Shown here: positions 8,541-18,589 of the stretch, in pieces
How the letters are laid out: each line of letters starts with the position of its first letter
Position numbering within the stretch: position 1 is the first letter of the stretch
From: Vibrio diabolicus
GTDB lineage: Bacteria; Pseudomonadota; Gammaproteobacteria; Enterobacterales; Vibrionaceae
Reading direction: 5' to 3'
Assembly: GCA_001048675.1 (NCBI GenBank)
Contig: CCKK01000002.1
Location: 558,001-622,000, forward strand
DNA: 64,000 nt
Notes under the pieces: model-generated
Told to the model about the DNA's origin: nothing
The model's input: only the letters and a program-made list of their open reading frames with translations
The model's database searches: none
Translations under genes and position numbers: made by a program

Positions 8541-9957
8541 GTGACGAAGTATCAAGAGTTAGTGGAACAGCTTAAAAGGCAGATAAAATCGGGGATATGG
8601 CATCCGGGTGACAAGCTGCCTTCTCTGCGTCGCCAATCCGAACACTCGGGTTTGAGCTTGATGACGGTATTGCACGCTTATCAAATTCTGGAATCTCAAG
8701 GCTGGGTCACCTCACAGCCGCGCTCTGGTTATCGAGTCGCTCCCAATATTAAGAGTTCAAATGAACCTCAAGCACCAGCAGCGGTTTCGTGGACAGAGCA
8801 GGTAGACATCAATGAGTTTATCTTTGATGTTCTGCAGGCGAGTAAAAATCCATCCATGATCAATTTTGGCTTTGCCTATCCAGACCCAAGTTTGTACCCA
8901 CGCTATCACGTGAATCGGGCGATGAGCGCAGCCGCTCGCAATATGCCGATTTCCACCACCTTTGATAACTTACCGCCGGGAAACGAACAATTACGCACCA
9001 TCATCGCGAAGCGTTATGCTGCGAAAGGCATTGAAATTTCACCCGATGAAATTGTCATTACGGCAGGCGCGCTGGAGGCGTTAACGCTCAGTTTGCAAGC
9101 CTGCACAAGACCGGGAGATTGGGTGGTTGTGGAGTCGCCTGCATTCTATGGCGCATTGCAATCCTTAGAGCGGTTAGGTTTGAAAGCGCTCTCTGTAAGA
9201 ACAGACCCAGTCACGGGTATTGACCTAGACTCATTGGAACGAGCGCTGCAAACACACGATGTGAAAGCATGTTGGCTGATGTCGAACTTCCAAAATCCTC
9301 TGGGTTTTACGCTCTCCAACGAAGAAAAAACAAAAGCTGATTGAGCTGACACAGCGATATAACGTGCCAGTGATTGAAGATGATGTATACAGCGAACTGC
9401 ATGCCGGGAATGACTCGGTTTACCCACTAAGAATGTTTGATGACACGGGCAATACCATGCTGTGCTCCTCGTTTTCAAAATCATTAATCGCAGGGCTACG
9501 TATTGGTTGGGTTGCGGCGGGAAAGCGGGCGCTAGAGGTACAAAAGTTACAGTTAATGAGTACGTTAGCGACGAGTGCACCAGTGCAAATGACATTGGTG
9601 CACTATTTAACAAGCCGCAATTATGAATCGCATTTGAAGCAGTTACGGAAAAAGCTGTTTGAACGTAAAAGTAAGATGACGAATCTGCTTAATGAGCTGT
9701 TACCTGAAGAAGTCAAAGTGTTAAGCCAAAGCGGCGGGTACTTTATTTGGTTAGAGCTTCCCAAGCATATCGACGCCTTGCAGATATATCGAGAAGCGCT
9801 AAAAGACAATATCAGTATCGCACCGGGAAAGATGTTCAGCCTGACAGAACAATACGATCACTGTATTCGTCTTAACGCTTCTTTTGAGCTCAATGACAAA
9901 TACGTTCATGCTCTCAATCTGCTTGCCAACATTATTCGCGATCATTTGGCAAAATAG
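8541..9957 (+). pseudogene. MocR/GntR-family PLP-dependent regulator, frameshifted
   Basis: It has an N-terminal GntR winged helix (KYQELVEQLKRQIKSGIWHPG, LPSLRRQSEHSGLS) followed by an aminotransferase-I-like domain with NEIVITAG-type and PLP-lysine SFSKSLIAGLRIGW motifs. I choose the GTG at 8541 because GGAGGGGG lies 8 bp upstream; an ATG 16 codons earlier is in frame. Translation stops at 9344 and resumes in the next frame (KLIELTQRYNVPVIEDDVY). Removing one A from the A6 run at 9325-9330 restores a ~471-residue protein. It is divergent from cydAB and is the likely regulator of that operon. Confidence 0.82.
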
Positions 9958-9966
9958 CGATTTTCT

Positions 9967-10515
9967 TCAGTTTTTTGGTTTAATGGAGCGCGCCGGATTT
10001 CCAGCAACTCGATCGCTCGGCGCAACGTCTTTGGTTACGACAGAGCCAGCGCCGACGACGGCCTCATCGCTAATGGTCACGCCTGGCAGTATGATTGCGC
10101 CCCCACCAATCCAAACGTTATTGCCGATTTTTACCGGCTTGGCGATCTCATCTCCGGCTAAGCGTCTTTGTGTATCCAGTGAATGAGCGGCTGTGTAAAT
10201 TTGCACTCTAGGCCCAATCATGACGTTCGCGCCAATCTCAACCTGCCCATTGTCCAGAATAATGGCATCCCAGTTGATGTAGGTGTTTTCCCCGATGGAC
10301 AAGTGGCAACCGTAGGTAAGTTGAAGCGGTGGCTCTATACAGGCGCTGTTTTCTAATTGGACGCCCATCTCCGCCAATAGTTGTCTACGGATACCTGGGT
10401 TTGGCTCGTGGTTAAATTGGAAGACAAGTTGCGCAGTTTTGGCGCGCATTAGCTTTAGTTCTTCATCCAGGCAATTATAGGTTTCTCCAGAGCGCATCCG
10501 AGTCAGTTCTGACAT
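9967..10515 (-). CDS. Sugar O-acetyltransferase (maltose acetyltransferase/NodL/LacA family)
   Basis: Left-handed beta-helix acetyltransferase of ~182 residues. The N-terminal Maa/NodL domain (MSELTRMRSGETYNCLDEEL) is followed by hexapeptide repeats. The catalytic His is in YTAAHSLD, and the C-terminal signature is VWIGGGAIILPGVTI with GAGSVVTKDV. The start at 10515 aligns with family N termini; an in-frame ATG at 10578 would add 21 atypical residues. It transfers acetyl from acetyl-CoA to a sugar hydroxyl; the acceptor is unknown. It is a single gene, convergent with the MocR gene (9 bp between stops). Confidence 0.88.
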   Translation of the reverse strand: MSELTRMRSGETYNCLDEELKLMRAKTAQLVFQFNHEPNPGIRRQLLAEMGVQLENSACIEPPLQLTYGCHLSIGENTYINWDAIILDNGQVEIGANVMIGPRVQIYTAAHSLDTQRRLAGDEIAKPVKIGNNVWIGGGAIILPGVTISDEAVVGAGSVVTKDVAPSDRVAGNPARSIKPKN

Positions 10516-10764
10516 AACAATCATTCCATTAATGGTTTTGCAGTTGAGGCCACAATGATAAGTGAGTGTTTCAGTCAATAGGGGATTTTTATTATTAAAT
10601 CAGATGTTTATCACTGATTTATATTCAATAGGTTAGTTTTGAGTAAGCACTCGTTAAGAGCCATTCAAATAGAGAAGTGAAGTGAATTGGGTAAGTTCCT
10701 TTTAGCAGGGGAGGAAAGTATAGATTGGATGTTGCTTTCCTCTCCACAGCTTGATTTGGAGCAT

Positions 10765-11085
10765 TTATTGGCTGTCCCACATCACTTCGCACTCTTCTTT
10801 AATAGCCGATTTTAAAAGCTCAATAAGTGGAAATGCTCTGCGTCCTAAACTGACCGTTTGTTCCTCTTGCTCCTCATCTTCTTCTATTGCTTGACTGTTG
10901 TTCTTCTCTATCGCTTCTTGTGCTGCGAGAGCGGAGGTCAATCTAGATAGAGCATCAGGGATATCTTGAGCGGAAATTGACCCTGGTACTGAGCCACTAT
11001 GCCCCATCATTTTGATCATCTTTATTGCAATATCGCCAAACATAGTGACGTTCGAGTGGCTATGGCAACGAAATGTAATAAGCAT
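10765..11085 (-). CDS. DUF1840 family protein
   Basis: 106 residues. The N terminus MLITFRCHSHSNVTMFGDIA and the motif KMMGHSGSVPGSI, with C-terminal LIELLKSAIKEECEVMWD, are the recognisable conserved blocks of DUF1840. The middle (residues ~60-80) is acidic and low complexity (EEDEEQEEQ). It is cytoplasmic, with no signal peptide. Function is unknown for the family. It is monocistronic, divergent from the binding-protein gene that starts at 11212. Confidence 0.8.
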   Translation of the reverse strand: MLITFRCHSHSNVTMFGDIAIKMIKMMGHSGSVPGSISAQDIPDALSRLTSALAAQEAIEKNNSQAIEEDEEQEEQTVSLGRRAFPLIELLKSAIKEECEVMWDSQ

Positions 11086-11211
11086 TTACCTGCTCCTGTT
11101 GTAGGTGTTCATTTGAGTATAAATGGTATCTGAGACACGAGGCAATTTAATCCGATAATTCGCAATCTTTCAGATAGCTATCTATCTTTAACGAAAGACA
11201 AACATAAGGAG

Positions 11212-12054
11212 ATGATTTTGTTGAACTCCCAATTAAAGACGTTGATTTGGCTGCTTCACAAGCGAATATTTACGTTGCTTACGGTGTTATGCATATGGTC
11301 ACCTTCTGTCGTTGCTCAACCTTCCATTGTTTTTGGTGTCGTACCGCAACAGTCGGCGACCAAACTAGTGCAACAATGGCAGCCATTACTGCAACGCTGG
11401 GGAGATCTTGCTGGCGTTGAGATTAAGTTTGCCACGGCACGTGATATTCCCACATTCGAAGCTCGCTTGATGGCTGGAGCCTACGACATTGCATACATGA
11501 ACCCATATCACTTTACGTTGGTGAATCAAAACCCAGGTTATACGGCTTTAGCAAGAGCGAAAAATAAGCGCATCACAGGCATTATTGTAGCAAGGCGAGG
11601 GAAGTCGGTTTCCCTTGATGAGCTGCAAGAAAAGACCATCGCTTTTCCTGCCCCACGAGCATTTGCTGCCTCTATCATCACACAATCAGAGTTGTCGCAG
11701 AAAGGCATCAAGTTTACGCCTAAATATGTTGGTTCGCACGACTCAGTCTATTTGGGGGTACTTAAAGGTTTGTACATTGCTGGTGGTGGCGTGAAGCGTA
11801 CCTTTGAGAGCTTACCGAGTGAAATAAAAGACCAACTTAGCATCATTTATACAACTGCTGGTTATACGCCTCATGCTATTGCGGTTTCAAATAATGTCGA
11901 TGAAGAGATTACTCTTGCCTTACGAAAGGCAATTTCGCAACTTAATGATGATCCAAAAGCACAGGAGAGTTTTACTTTACTCAACATTGACGGGTTACAG
12001 CTTGCACAAGACCAAGATTGGCAAGATGTTGTTCAATTGGGAATCTCAAGATAA
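11212..12054 (+). CDS. PhnD-like periplasmic substrate-binding protein paired with a sensor kinase
   Basis: 280 residues. It has a basic N terminus and hydrophobic signal (RIFTLLTVLCIWSPSVVAQ, cut near residue 36), then a type-2 periplasmic binding fold with IVFGVVPQQSATKLVQQW and YDIAYMNPYHF. These are typical of phosphate/phosphonate (PhnD) binding proteins. The Shine-Dalgarno AAGGAG (11206-11211) abuts the first ATG, so the TTG at 11218 is the better-spaced start. No ABC permease or ATPase gene is adjacent. The stop is 11 bp before a membrane hybrid kinase, so it probably presents a ligand to that kinase rather than feeding a transporter. Confidence 0.82.
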   Translation: MILLNSQLKTLIWLLHKRIFTLLTVLCIWSPSVVAQPSIVFGVVPQQSATKLVQQWQPLLQRWGDLAGVEIKFATARDIPTFEARLMAGAYDIAYMNPYHFTLVNQNPGYTALARAKNKRITGIIVARRGKSVSLDELQEKTIAFPAPRAFAASIITQSELSQKGIKFTPKYVGSHDSVYLGVLKGLYIAGGGVKRTFESLPSEIKDQLSIIYTTAGYTPHAIAVSNNVDEEITLALRKAISQLNDDPKAQESFTLLNIDGLQLAQDQDWQDVVQLGISR

Positions 12055-12065
12055 ATGGTTGTCCT

Positions 12066-14688
12066 ATGACGCTGCGTTCGAAAACGATACTTGGCATTGC
12101 TCTTATTGAGGCCCTTGCGCTCGGTGTACTCATCATTAGTGGGCTTAATTGGTTGGAAAGTTCCAACGAGACTAGCCTCGAGGTTGGGAGCCAACACTTG
12201 GTGAGTGTATTTGCTCAGGCGTCGAGAGATGCGGTGATTGCGACGGACTTAGCCTATCTAGACAGTTTTGCTCGCTCTGTCGTGAGTGAGCGCGAGCTGG
12301 CTTATATTCGTATTGTTAACCAAGATGGCGTCGAGCTGACGCTACAGGGGGATTACAGCGGTGTTGATACTGGTGTGAGACCGTTTGATGTGACCGATGG
12401 AGTTTACGATGTTGCGCAAGAGATTACTCTTGGAGAGCAGACTTTCGGTAAGGTTGAAATGGGTGTGAATGTTGAACATGTACATCAAGTTCTTTCATTT
12501 GCGACTCAAGCAAGTTTGGTTATCGCCTTTATTGAAATGTCGCTGGTGGCCATGTTTTCGTATGCTCTCGGTAGCTATTTGATGAAGCGGCTCGATCTTC
12601 TTCGTACTGGGGTAATCAAGGTTTCACAGCAAGGTCCGGGTTCGCAAATTTCGATTTCAGGCAATGACGAAGTTACACGTGTTGGCGAAGCGTTTAACCA
12701 AATGTCACGCTCTTTAGCGCAAGCGCAAACTAAACTTCAGCAAGAGCATCAAACCCAGCAACAGTTATCGGCCAAAATATCGCAGCTTGCTGAGGTTGCC
12801 GAACATGCGCGTGATACCATTATCATTACTCACCCTGACGGCACTATTGCATGGGTAAACCCTGCGTTTGAACAGCTAACCGAATATACGTTGGAAGAAG
12901 TTATTGGCAAATCGCCGGGCGAGTTACTCCAAGGGCCAGACACAGACCCAAATACGGTGGCATTGCTCTCAAACAGTGTCCGTAAGCATTCTCCTATTAG
13001 GGTTGAAATACTCAACTATACCAAGTCGAAGCACCCGTATTGGGTCGAGTTGGAGCTCTCTCCTGTGTTTGATGAAGATGGCGGGCTGTTACGTTTTATT
13101 GCGGTAGAGCGTGACATCACCGACAGGCGCAGGATGGAGAGGCGTCTGTCGTCTGCTTTAGATAAATCGAAAAAGGCGATGCAAGCCAAATCGGAATTTT
13201 TGGCGAACATGAGCCATGAGATTCGTACCCCAATGAACGCGATCATGGGGATCAGCGAGATATTGCTTGAGAACGAAAACCGTCGAGAGCCAAGGGAGTT
13301 ATTACTCTTGCTGCACAAATCTGCCAACAACCTTGTGACCATCATTAACGACATCCTCGACTACAGCAAAGTAGAAGCGGGCAAGTTGACGTTAGTTGAA
13401 GAGGAGTTTGACTTGCGTTCACTCGTCGAGAGCTGCACCGCTTTGTGTGCCTATCAGGCGGAATAAAAAGAACCTCAAGTTGTTGGTTGATATGCCATTG
13501 GCCATGAATACGGTCGTGGTCGGTGATAAAGGTCGGATTAATCAAATCTTGCTTAACTTGATCGGTAATGCGGTGAAATTCACAGATGAAGGCCATGTGC
13601 TACTCAAAGTCAGAGAAAGTGAGCACGGTTTTGATTTTTCCGTGAGTGATACGGGCATTGGTATTCCCGAAGATCGATTGGCTCATATTATGGATAAGTT
13701 TGAGCAGGTCGATACCTCCGCGACAAGACGCCATGAAGGTACAGGCTTGGGGTTGGCAATCTCAAAACGTTTGATCAGCATGTACAACGGCGAGCTTTGT
13801 GTGCATTCGGATTTTGGCAAAGGGTCGTGTTTTAGCTTTAGTTTGCAGTTGCCTAAGCAAAGTCAGCTTCTTTCCGAACCGATAGAGCTGAGTGCAAATC
13901 GACTATTGTTGATTGATGATTATCAACCGCGCGTGCAACACTTGATACATTTAGCTCAAGAGATTGGCATTGAAGTTACTCATGCCAACGATTGGTCAAC
14001 TGCGCAGTCTTTGGGTAAAAAATTGGATGGTTTTGATCGTATCCTCGCGAGTGTAAACAATGCTCAAGATAGAGATGCGCTTTATGAGCTTGATGCGACA
14101 GAATCCGCCGCCAAACGGGTAATGTTTCTTGCACCTTGCGTGATGGAGGAAGGGCAGGCATGGTCGTGCGAGCGGGATCGTTTATTGCCGCAACCGGTCA
14201 CGCAGCATAAACTGCAAGCTCTGTTTTCTACTAAGACACAAAAGCGTCGAGAACTTTCCTCAGATGAGAACCCTGACTTTTCTAGCCTGCACCTATTAGT
14301 CGCAGAAGACAGCCATATCAATCGAATATTGATTGAAAAAATGTTGCAAGCCACAGGCGTTAAACTGACGTTGGCGGAAGATGGTGTTGAAGCCGTTGAA
14401 CTTTATAAACAGCTTTCTCCGGACTTGGTGATTACCGATATTTCTATGCCAAACAAAGATGGTTTTGGCGTGACAAAAGACATTCGTGAGTTACAGGAAA
14501 GTGGTGCGTTTCCTTGGTGTCCAATCGTTGCGTTTTCCGCACATGCGATGCAAGAGCAGCAACAAAAAAGTATTGCATTAGGTATGGATGATTACCTGAC
14601 AAAACCAGTTCAGAAAAGTGATTTGCTTAATATGATCGCGAAGTGGGGGGGCCACACCCTTGCAGAGGAAAAGCACGCTTCTGTTTAG
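12066..14688 (+). pseudogene. Membrane hybrid histidine kinase (HAMP-PAS-HisKA-HATPase-REC), frameshifted
   Basis: The real start is MTLRSKTILGIALI at 12066. Order: TM1 (~8-28), a ~115-residue periplasmic sensor region, TM2 (~150-170), HAMP, PAS (~250-355, ending in a PAC AVERDITDRRR), and HisKA with phospho-His ~384 in SHEIRTPMN. The frame then stops at 13464. In the next frame follow HATPase (GNAVKFTDEG, DTGIGIPEDR, GTGLGLAIS), a degenerate receiver and a canonical REC (LLVAEDSHINR, VITDISMP). One surplus base near GGAATAAAAA (13460-13469) explains the split. No HPt domain is present. It forms an operon with the upstream binding protein. Confidence 0.85.
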
Positions 14689-14720
14689 TGTTTCGGTTAG
14701 ATTAAATCGGCTCAAAGAAA

Positions 14721-14750
14721 ACGAGCATGTTATTAAACATGCTCGTTTGT
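14721..14750. terminator. Bidirectional terminator between the sensor-kinase and liu operons
   Basis: A 10-bp perfect stem ACGAGCATGT (14721-14730) / ACATGCTCGT (14737-14746) with a 6-nt loop. It is A-rich on the left and T-rich on the right, between converging genes. Confidence 0.75.
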
Positions 14751-14775
14751 AGTTGTTTATCGCGGGTTGAGCAAT

Positions 14776-15678
14776 TTACAAGCTGTTTGGGTCACCCAAA
14801 GCGAGTGCTACTTTGGAAGACGGACGTTTACCTAATGCATGGCAAATTTGCCAACCCGCTTCATTGATGATGTTGAGATCAATCCCCGTTTCAATCCCAA
14901 GTTGCTCACAAAGATAAAGCACATCTTCCGTTGCAACATTGCCACTGGCACCTTTGGCGTAAGGGCAGCCGCCCAAACCAGCAACCGCACTATCAATGGT
15001 GTTGATGCCCATTAACAAGGCTTGGTAAATATTGGCCAAAGCTTGTCCATAGGTGTCATGAAAATGTACCGCGAGCGCGTCTTTTGGCAGTTGTGTTAAC
15101 AGCGAATCCAGCATGGCGATAACGCGATTGGGCGTTGCTTTACCGACAGTATCGCCCAGAGATATTTCATAGCATCCCATATCAAAAAGCGCATTCGCTA
15201 CCGCGGTGGTTTGCTCTGGTTTTATTTTTCCCTCGTAGGGACAAACCATAGTGCAAGACAAGTACCCGCGCACAGGTATGTTGTGCTGGTTCGCTAGTTC
15301 GATAACGGGTTCAAAGCGGGCTAGGCTTTCCGCAATACTGCAGTTGATGTTTTTTTGGCTGAACGCCTCCGAAGCCGAACCAAACACCGCAATTTGCTTT
15401 ACGCCACTTTCCAGCGCACGCTCTAACCCTGCGAGATTTGGTGTGAGCGCGCTGTAAACCACGTCAGGCTTTTGTGTGATACCAGCAAACACCTGATCGG
15501 AATCGGCCATTTGTGGTACCCATTTCGGCGAGACGAAAGAACCCGCTTCAATGTGTTTTAATCCGCTGAGGCTCAATTGCTCGATCAAGCGGACTTTATC
15601 AACCAGCGTCACTGCCGTTTCATTTTGTAAGCCATCGCGAGCACCGACTTCGACGATATTAACCTTCGCTGGTAGCAT
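14776..15678 (-). CDS. liuE: Hydroxymethylglutaryl-CoA lyase
   Basis: ~300 residues from the ATG at 15678, preceded by AAGGAGCGCGAAT and starting MLPAKVNIVEVGARDGLQNE. The in-frame extension to 15783 lies inside the upstream gene and lacks homology. The active-site loop GLGGCPYAKGASGN contains the catalytic Cys. SLGDTVGKATP and HFHDTYGQA carry metal ligands. It cleaves HMG-CoA to acetyl-CoA and acetoacetate, the last leucine-degradation step. It overlaps the 3' end of liuD by 20 bp. Confidence 0.95.
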   Translation of the reverse strand: MLPAKVNIVEVGARDGLQNETAVTLVDKVRLIEQLSLSGLKHIEAGSFVSPKWVPQMADSDQVFAGITQKPDVVYSALTPNLAGLERALESGVKQIAVFGSASEAFSQKNINCSIAESLARFEPVIELANQHNIPVRGYLSCTMVCPYEGKIKPEQTTAVANALFDMGCYEISLGDTVGKATPNRVIAMLDSLLTQLPKDALAVHFHDTYGQALANIYQALLMGINTIDSAVAGLGGCPYAKGASGNVATEDVLYLCEQLGIETGIDLNIINEAGWQICHALGKRPSSKVALALGDPNSL

Positions 15679-17707
15679 ATTCGCGCTCCTTATCGGCACA
15701 ACCACTTTCTGGCGTAGAAGCCAAATGCAGCAGGATGGAACCGTGTTGTACTTGGTCTCCGTGCTGATAAAACACTTCATCAACGGTTGCTGCTACCGGA
15801 GCGGTAATGGTGTATTCCATCTTCATCGCTTCGAGCACTAACAATGGATCACCAGCCGCTACTTTGTCTCCCTTATTTACCATGACCGCCGAGATCACAC
15901 CGTTCAGTGGTGCGGTTGGACTAAGTTCATCGTCTGCATCTTTTGCAGAGTCAAAGTTAGGTTGATGAGCGAAAGTGCGCTGCTGACCAAGATAAAACAG
16001 CGTTGTCTTTTGTTCGTCGCTAAGTGCATTAAAGGTGTAACGCACATTATCAATATCGACGATAAACTGGTTGCCACTTTCAAGCAGGGTGACCTGATGC
16101 AACTCCTCGCCGCATCGGACAGTGAAGTGAGATCCTGTATCTTGCGATGATTGTTGCAAACGTACCTGATGGTTGGCATTGGCATCCGTGAAGTTAAATC
16201 GATAAACGTTGTCAACCGACAGCCTAAAACCTTGTGTGGTTGGAGCGGGTAACGTTGAGCTGTCTGATTTTGAAACGAGATCATTCCAGCGAGCAACCGC
16301 CGCCAACGTTAGCCAAATAGAATCCGCCACACTTTGCTGCTCATTTATGCCTTGTTGATGTGTGATGAGGAAACCTGTATCAAGCTCAATCTCGGCAAAG
16401 GCTGGCTGCGAAATAATGCTATGCAGATAACCTATGTTTGTTGTCACTCCACGCACGTGATATTGAGTTAACGCCTGCTTAAGCTGCTTGAGCGCGATAT
16501 CACGTGTTTGCCCCCAGACGATCAGTTTGCTGATCATCGGATCGTAGTATTCGCTAATGGTATCGCCTTGGGTAACACCACTATCAACGCGCACATAAGC
16601 TAGGCGCACATTGCTGTCTGAAACGGGTTCTTTTAAGTAATCAATGCGTCCGGTCGACGGCATAAAGTCATTGTCGGCATCTTCAGCGTAAATTCGCAGC
16701 TCGATTGAGTGACCATTATGAGTGATTTCGGATTGTGAGATCGGTAAGTGCTCGCCAGCCGCAACTTTGAATTGCCATTCAACCAAATCAACGCCAGTGA
16801 TCAATTCAGTGACAGGGTGTTCAACTTGCAGACGGGTATTCATCTCCATGAAGTAGAATTGACCTCGGCTATCGAGTAAGAACTCCACCGTGCCAGCGCC
16901 AACATAGTCGATCGCTTGAGCGGCCTGAACCGCGGCTTTACCCATTTGTTTACGCAGTTCATCACTAAGACCGGGAGCAGGCGCTTCTTCGACTACTTTT
17001 TGGTGACGACGCTGAATGGAACAGTCGCGGTCAGACAGGTAAACACAGTTGCCATGTTGGTCAGCAAATACCTGAACTTCAACGTGGCGAGGCTGCAATA
17101 TGCATTTTTCGATTAGAAGCTGCTTATCGCCAAAGCTTGAAAGCGCTTCACGATGCGCACCGTCGATGGCCAAGGGCATTTCGGCTGCGCTATTGACCAC
17201 TCGCATGCCTTTACCGCCGCCACCTTGTGTTGCTTTAAGCATCACTGGGTAACCGATTTTTTCCGCTTCCGCTAATAAATGCTCAACGCTATTGTCTGTG
17301 CCGTGGTAGCCCGGAACCAAGGGCACGTTCGCCTCTGACATGATTACTTTGGCTTGAGATTTAGAACCCATTGCCTCAATTGCGCTGGTGGAAGGGCCAA
17401 TAAAGACGATGCCATTTTCGCTGCACGCTTTGGCTAGTTTCGGGTTCTCGGAAAGAAAACCATACCCAGGGTGGATAGCATCGGCTTGCCATTTTTTCGC
17501 TGCGTCGATAATCGTATCGATATCGAGATACGATTCACTCACCGGAGCAGGGCCAATGAATTCAGCGAAATCTGCTTGTTTAACATGTAAGCTGCTGCGA
17601 TCCGCTTCGGAATAGACGGCAACCGTCTCGATAGCCATACTTTTTGCGGTTTTAATGATTCGGCAGGCAATTTCACCGCGGTTTGCGATCAGTATTCTTT
17701 TAAACAT
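15659..17707 (-). CDS. liuD: Methylcrotonyl-CoA carboxylase, biotin-containing alpha subunit
   Basis: ~682 residues beginning MFKRILIANRGEIACRI at 17707, with GGAGGAATC just upstream; the longer in-frame start at 17746 lies in the liuC gene. Biotin carboxylase: ATP-grasp with GGGGKGMRVV and IQRRHQKVVEEAPAP, and EMNTRLQVEHPVTE. A middle linker follows, then a C-terminal biotinyl domain with the biotin lysine in LEAMKMEYT. It carboxylates biotin for transfer to 3-methylcrotonyl-CoA by the beta subunit. The start overlaps the liuC stop by 8 bp. Confidence 0.95.
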   Translation of the reverse strand: MFKRILIANRGEIACRIIKTAKSMAIETVAVYSEADRSSLHVKQADFAEFIGPAPVSESYLDIDTIIDAAKKWQADAIHPGYGFLSENPKLAKACSENGIVFIGPSTSAIEAMGSKSQAKVIMSEANVPLVPGYHGTDNSVEHLLAEAEKIGYPVMLKATQGGGGKGMRVVNSAAEMPLAIDGAHREALSSFGDKQLLIEKCILQPRHVEVQVFADQHGNCVYLSDRDCSIQRRHQKVVEEAPAPGLSDELRKQMGKAAVQAAQAIDYVGAGTVEFLLDSRGQFYFMEMNTRLQVEHPVTELITGVDLVEWQFKVAAGEHLPISQSEITHNGHSIELRIYAEDADNDFMPSTGRIDYLKEPVSDSNVRLAYVRVDSGVTQGDTISEYYDPMISKLIVWGQTRDIALKQLKQALTQYHVRGVTTNIGYLHSIISQPAFAEIELDTGFLITHQQGINEQQSVADSIWLTLAAVARWNDLVSKSDSSTLPAPTTQGFRLSVDNVYRFNFTDANANHQVRLQQSSQDTGSHFTVRCGEELHQVTLLESGNQFIVDIDNVRYTFNALSDEQKTTLFYLGQQRTFAHQPNFDSAKDADDELSPTAPLNGVISAVMVNKGDKVAAGDPLLVLEAMKMEYTITAPVAATVDEVFYQHGDQVQHGSILLHLASTPESGCADKEREYATSEG

Positions 17708-18482
17708 GATTCCTCCAATTGGCGGCGCGCTTTTCGAAAAATGCATTCAGTCCTTCTTGTCCTTCTCTGGACACGCGGGCGGTTGCAATGGCTTGGCTGG
17801 TGTATTCAATTAGTAAGTGATCGATAGGTTGGTTGTCACAACGTAAGCAGAGCGATTTTGCTGCCTGCATGGCTTGTGGACCGTTGTTAAGCAGGTGATC
17901 AATGGTGCGATTGACGGCTTCACGTGGTTGAGCGTCTATCTGATGAAGAATATTCATCGATAGCGCGGTTTCGGCATCGATCAGTTCCGCGGTTAAAAAG
18001 TAGCGTCGGCTTTGTCGTTGTCCAATCGCTCGGATTACGTAAGGTCCGATGGTAGCGGGTAATAAACCGAGCTTTACTTCACTCAAACAGAAGCGACTTT
18101 CAGGTGTCCCGATAGTGATATCGCAGCAGCAGATAAGCCCCAGTGCACCACCAAATGCAGCGCCATGCACCATAGCAATGGTTGGTTTGCTAAAGGTATC
18201 CAGCGTATGCAAAAGTTTTGCTAGTTGCTGTGCATCTTGAAGGTTTTCACTCTCGGTTTTGGTGGCCATTGACTGCATCCAGCCGAGATCCGCACCCGCA
18301 GAAAAGTGTTTCCCTTGCGCAGTGAGTACCAATGCACGTAGAGAGTCGTCTCTCTCAAGTTTTTCCAAGATTTCGATAAGTGAAGCAATTAATTCATCAT
18401 TAAACGCGTTGTGTTTTTCTGGCCGATTGAAGCTCAACCAGGCAACGCCATTGCTGTCTTTTTCAAGCAGTAGTCCGGTCAT
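17700..18482 (-). CDS. liuC: Methylglutaconyl-CoA hydratase (enoyl-CoA hydratase family)
   Basis: 260 residues using the ATG at 18482, with AGGAAG 6 bp upstream; the ORF extends in frame to 18521 with residues unlike the family. Crotonase-fold motifs: LSFNRPEKHNAFN, oxyanion hole GKHFSAGADLGWM, and HGAAFGGALGLICCCDI. It hydrates 3-methylglutaconyl-CoA to HMG-CoA. Placed between the carboxylase beta and alpha genes, the usual liuABCDE order. Confidence 0.92.
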   Translation of the reverse strand: MTGLLLEKDSNGVAWLSFNRPEKHNAFNDELIASLIEILEKLERDDSLRALVLTAQGKHFSAGADLGWMQSMATKTESENLQDAQQLAKLLHTLDTFSKPTIAMVHGAAFGGALGLICCCDITIGTPESRFCLSEVKLGLLPATIGPYVIRAIGQRQSRRYFLTAELIDAETALSMNILHQIDAQPREAVNRTIDHLLNNGPQAMQAAKSLCLRCDNQPIDHLLIEYTSQAIATARVSREGQEGLNAFFEKRAANWRNHV

Positions 18483-18589
18483 GTGACTTCCTTTGTCTGA
18501 CATTTCAGTCTGATATTCCAATACTCGCTAACCAGTACTCGGATAAACATCGGTGGATAGCGAGGAGTTAAGGCTTGCCTTGCATCTGA

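Noticed and set aside
15678..15783. N-terminal extension of HMG-CoA lyase to 15783
   Set aside because: Lies wholly within liuD coding sequence; family start and ribosome-binding site are at 15678.
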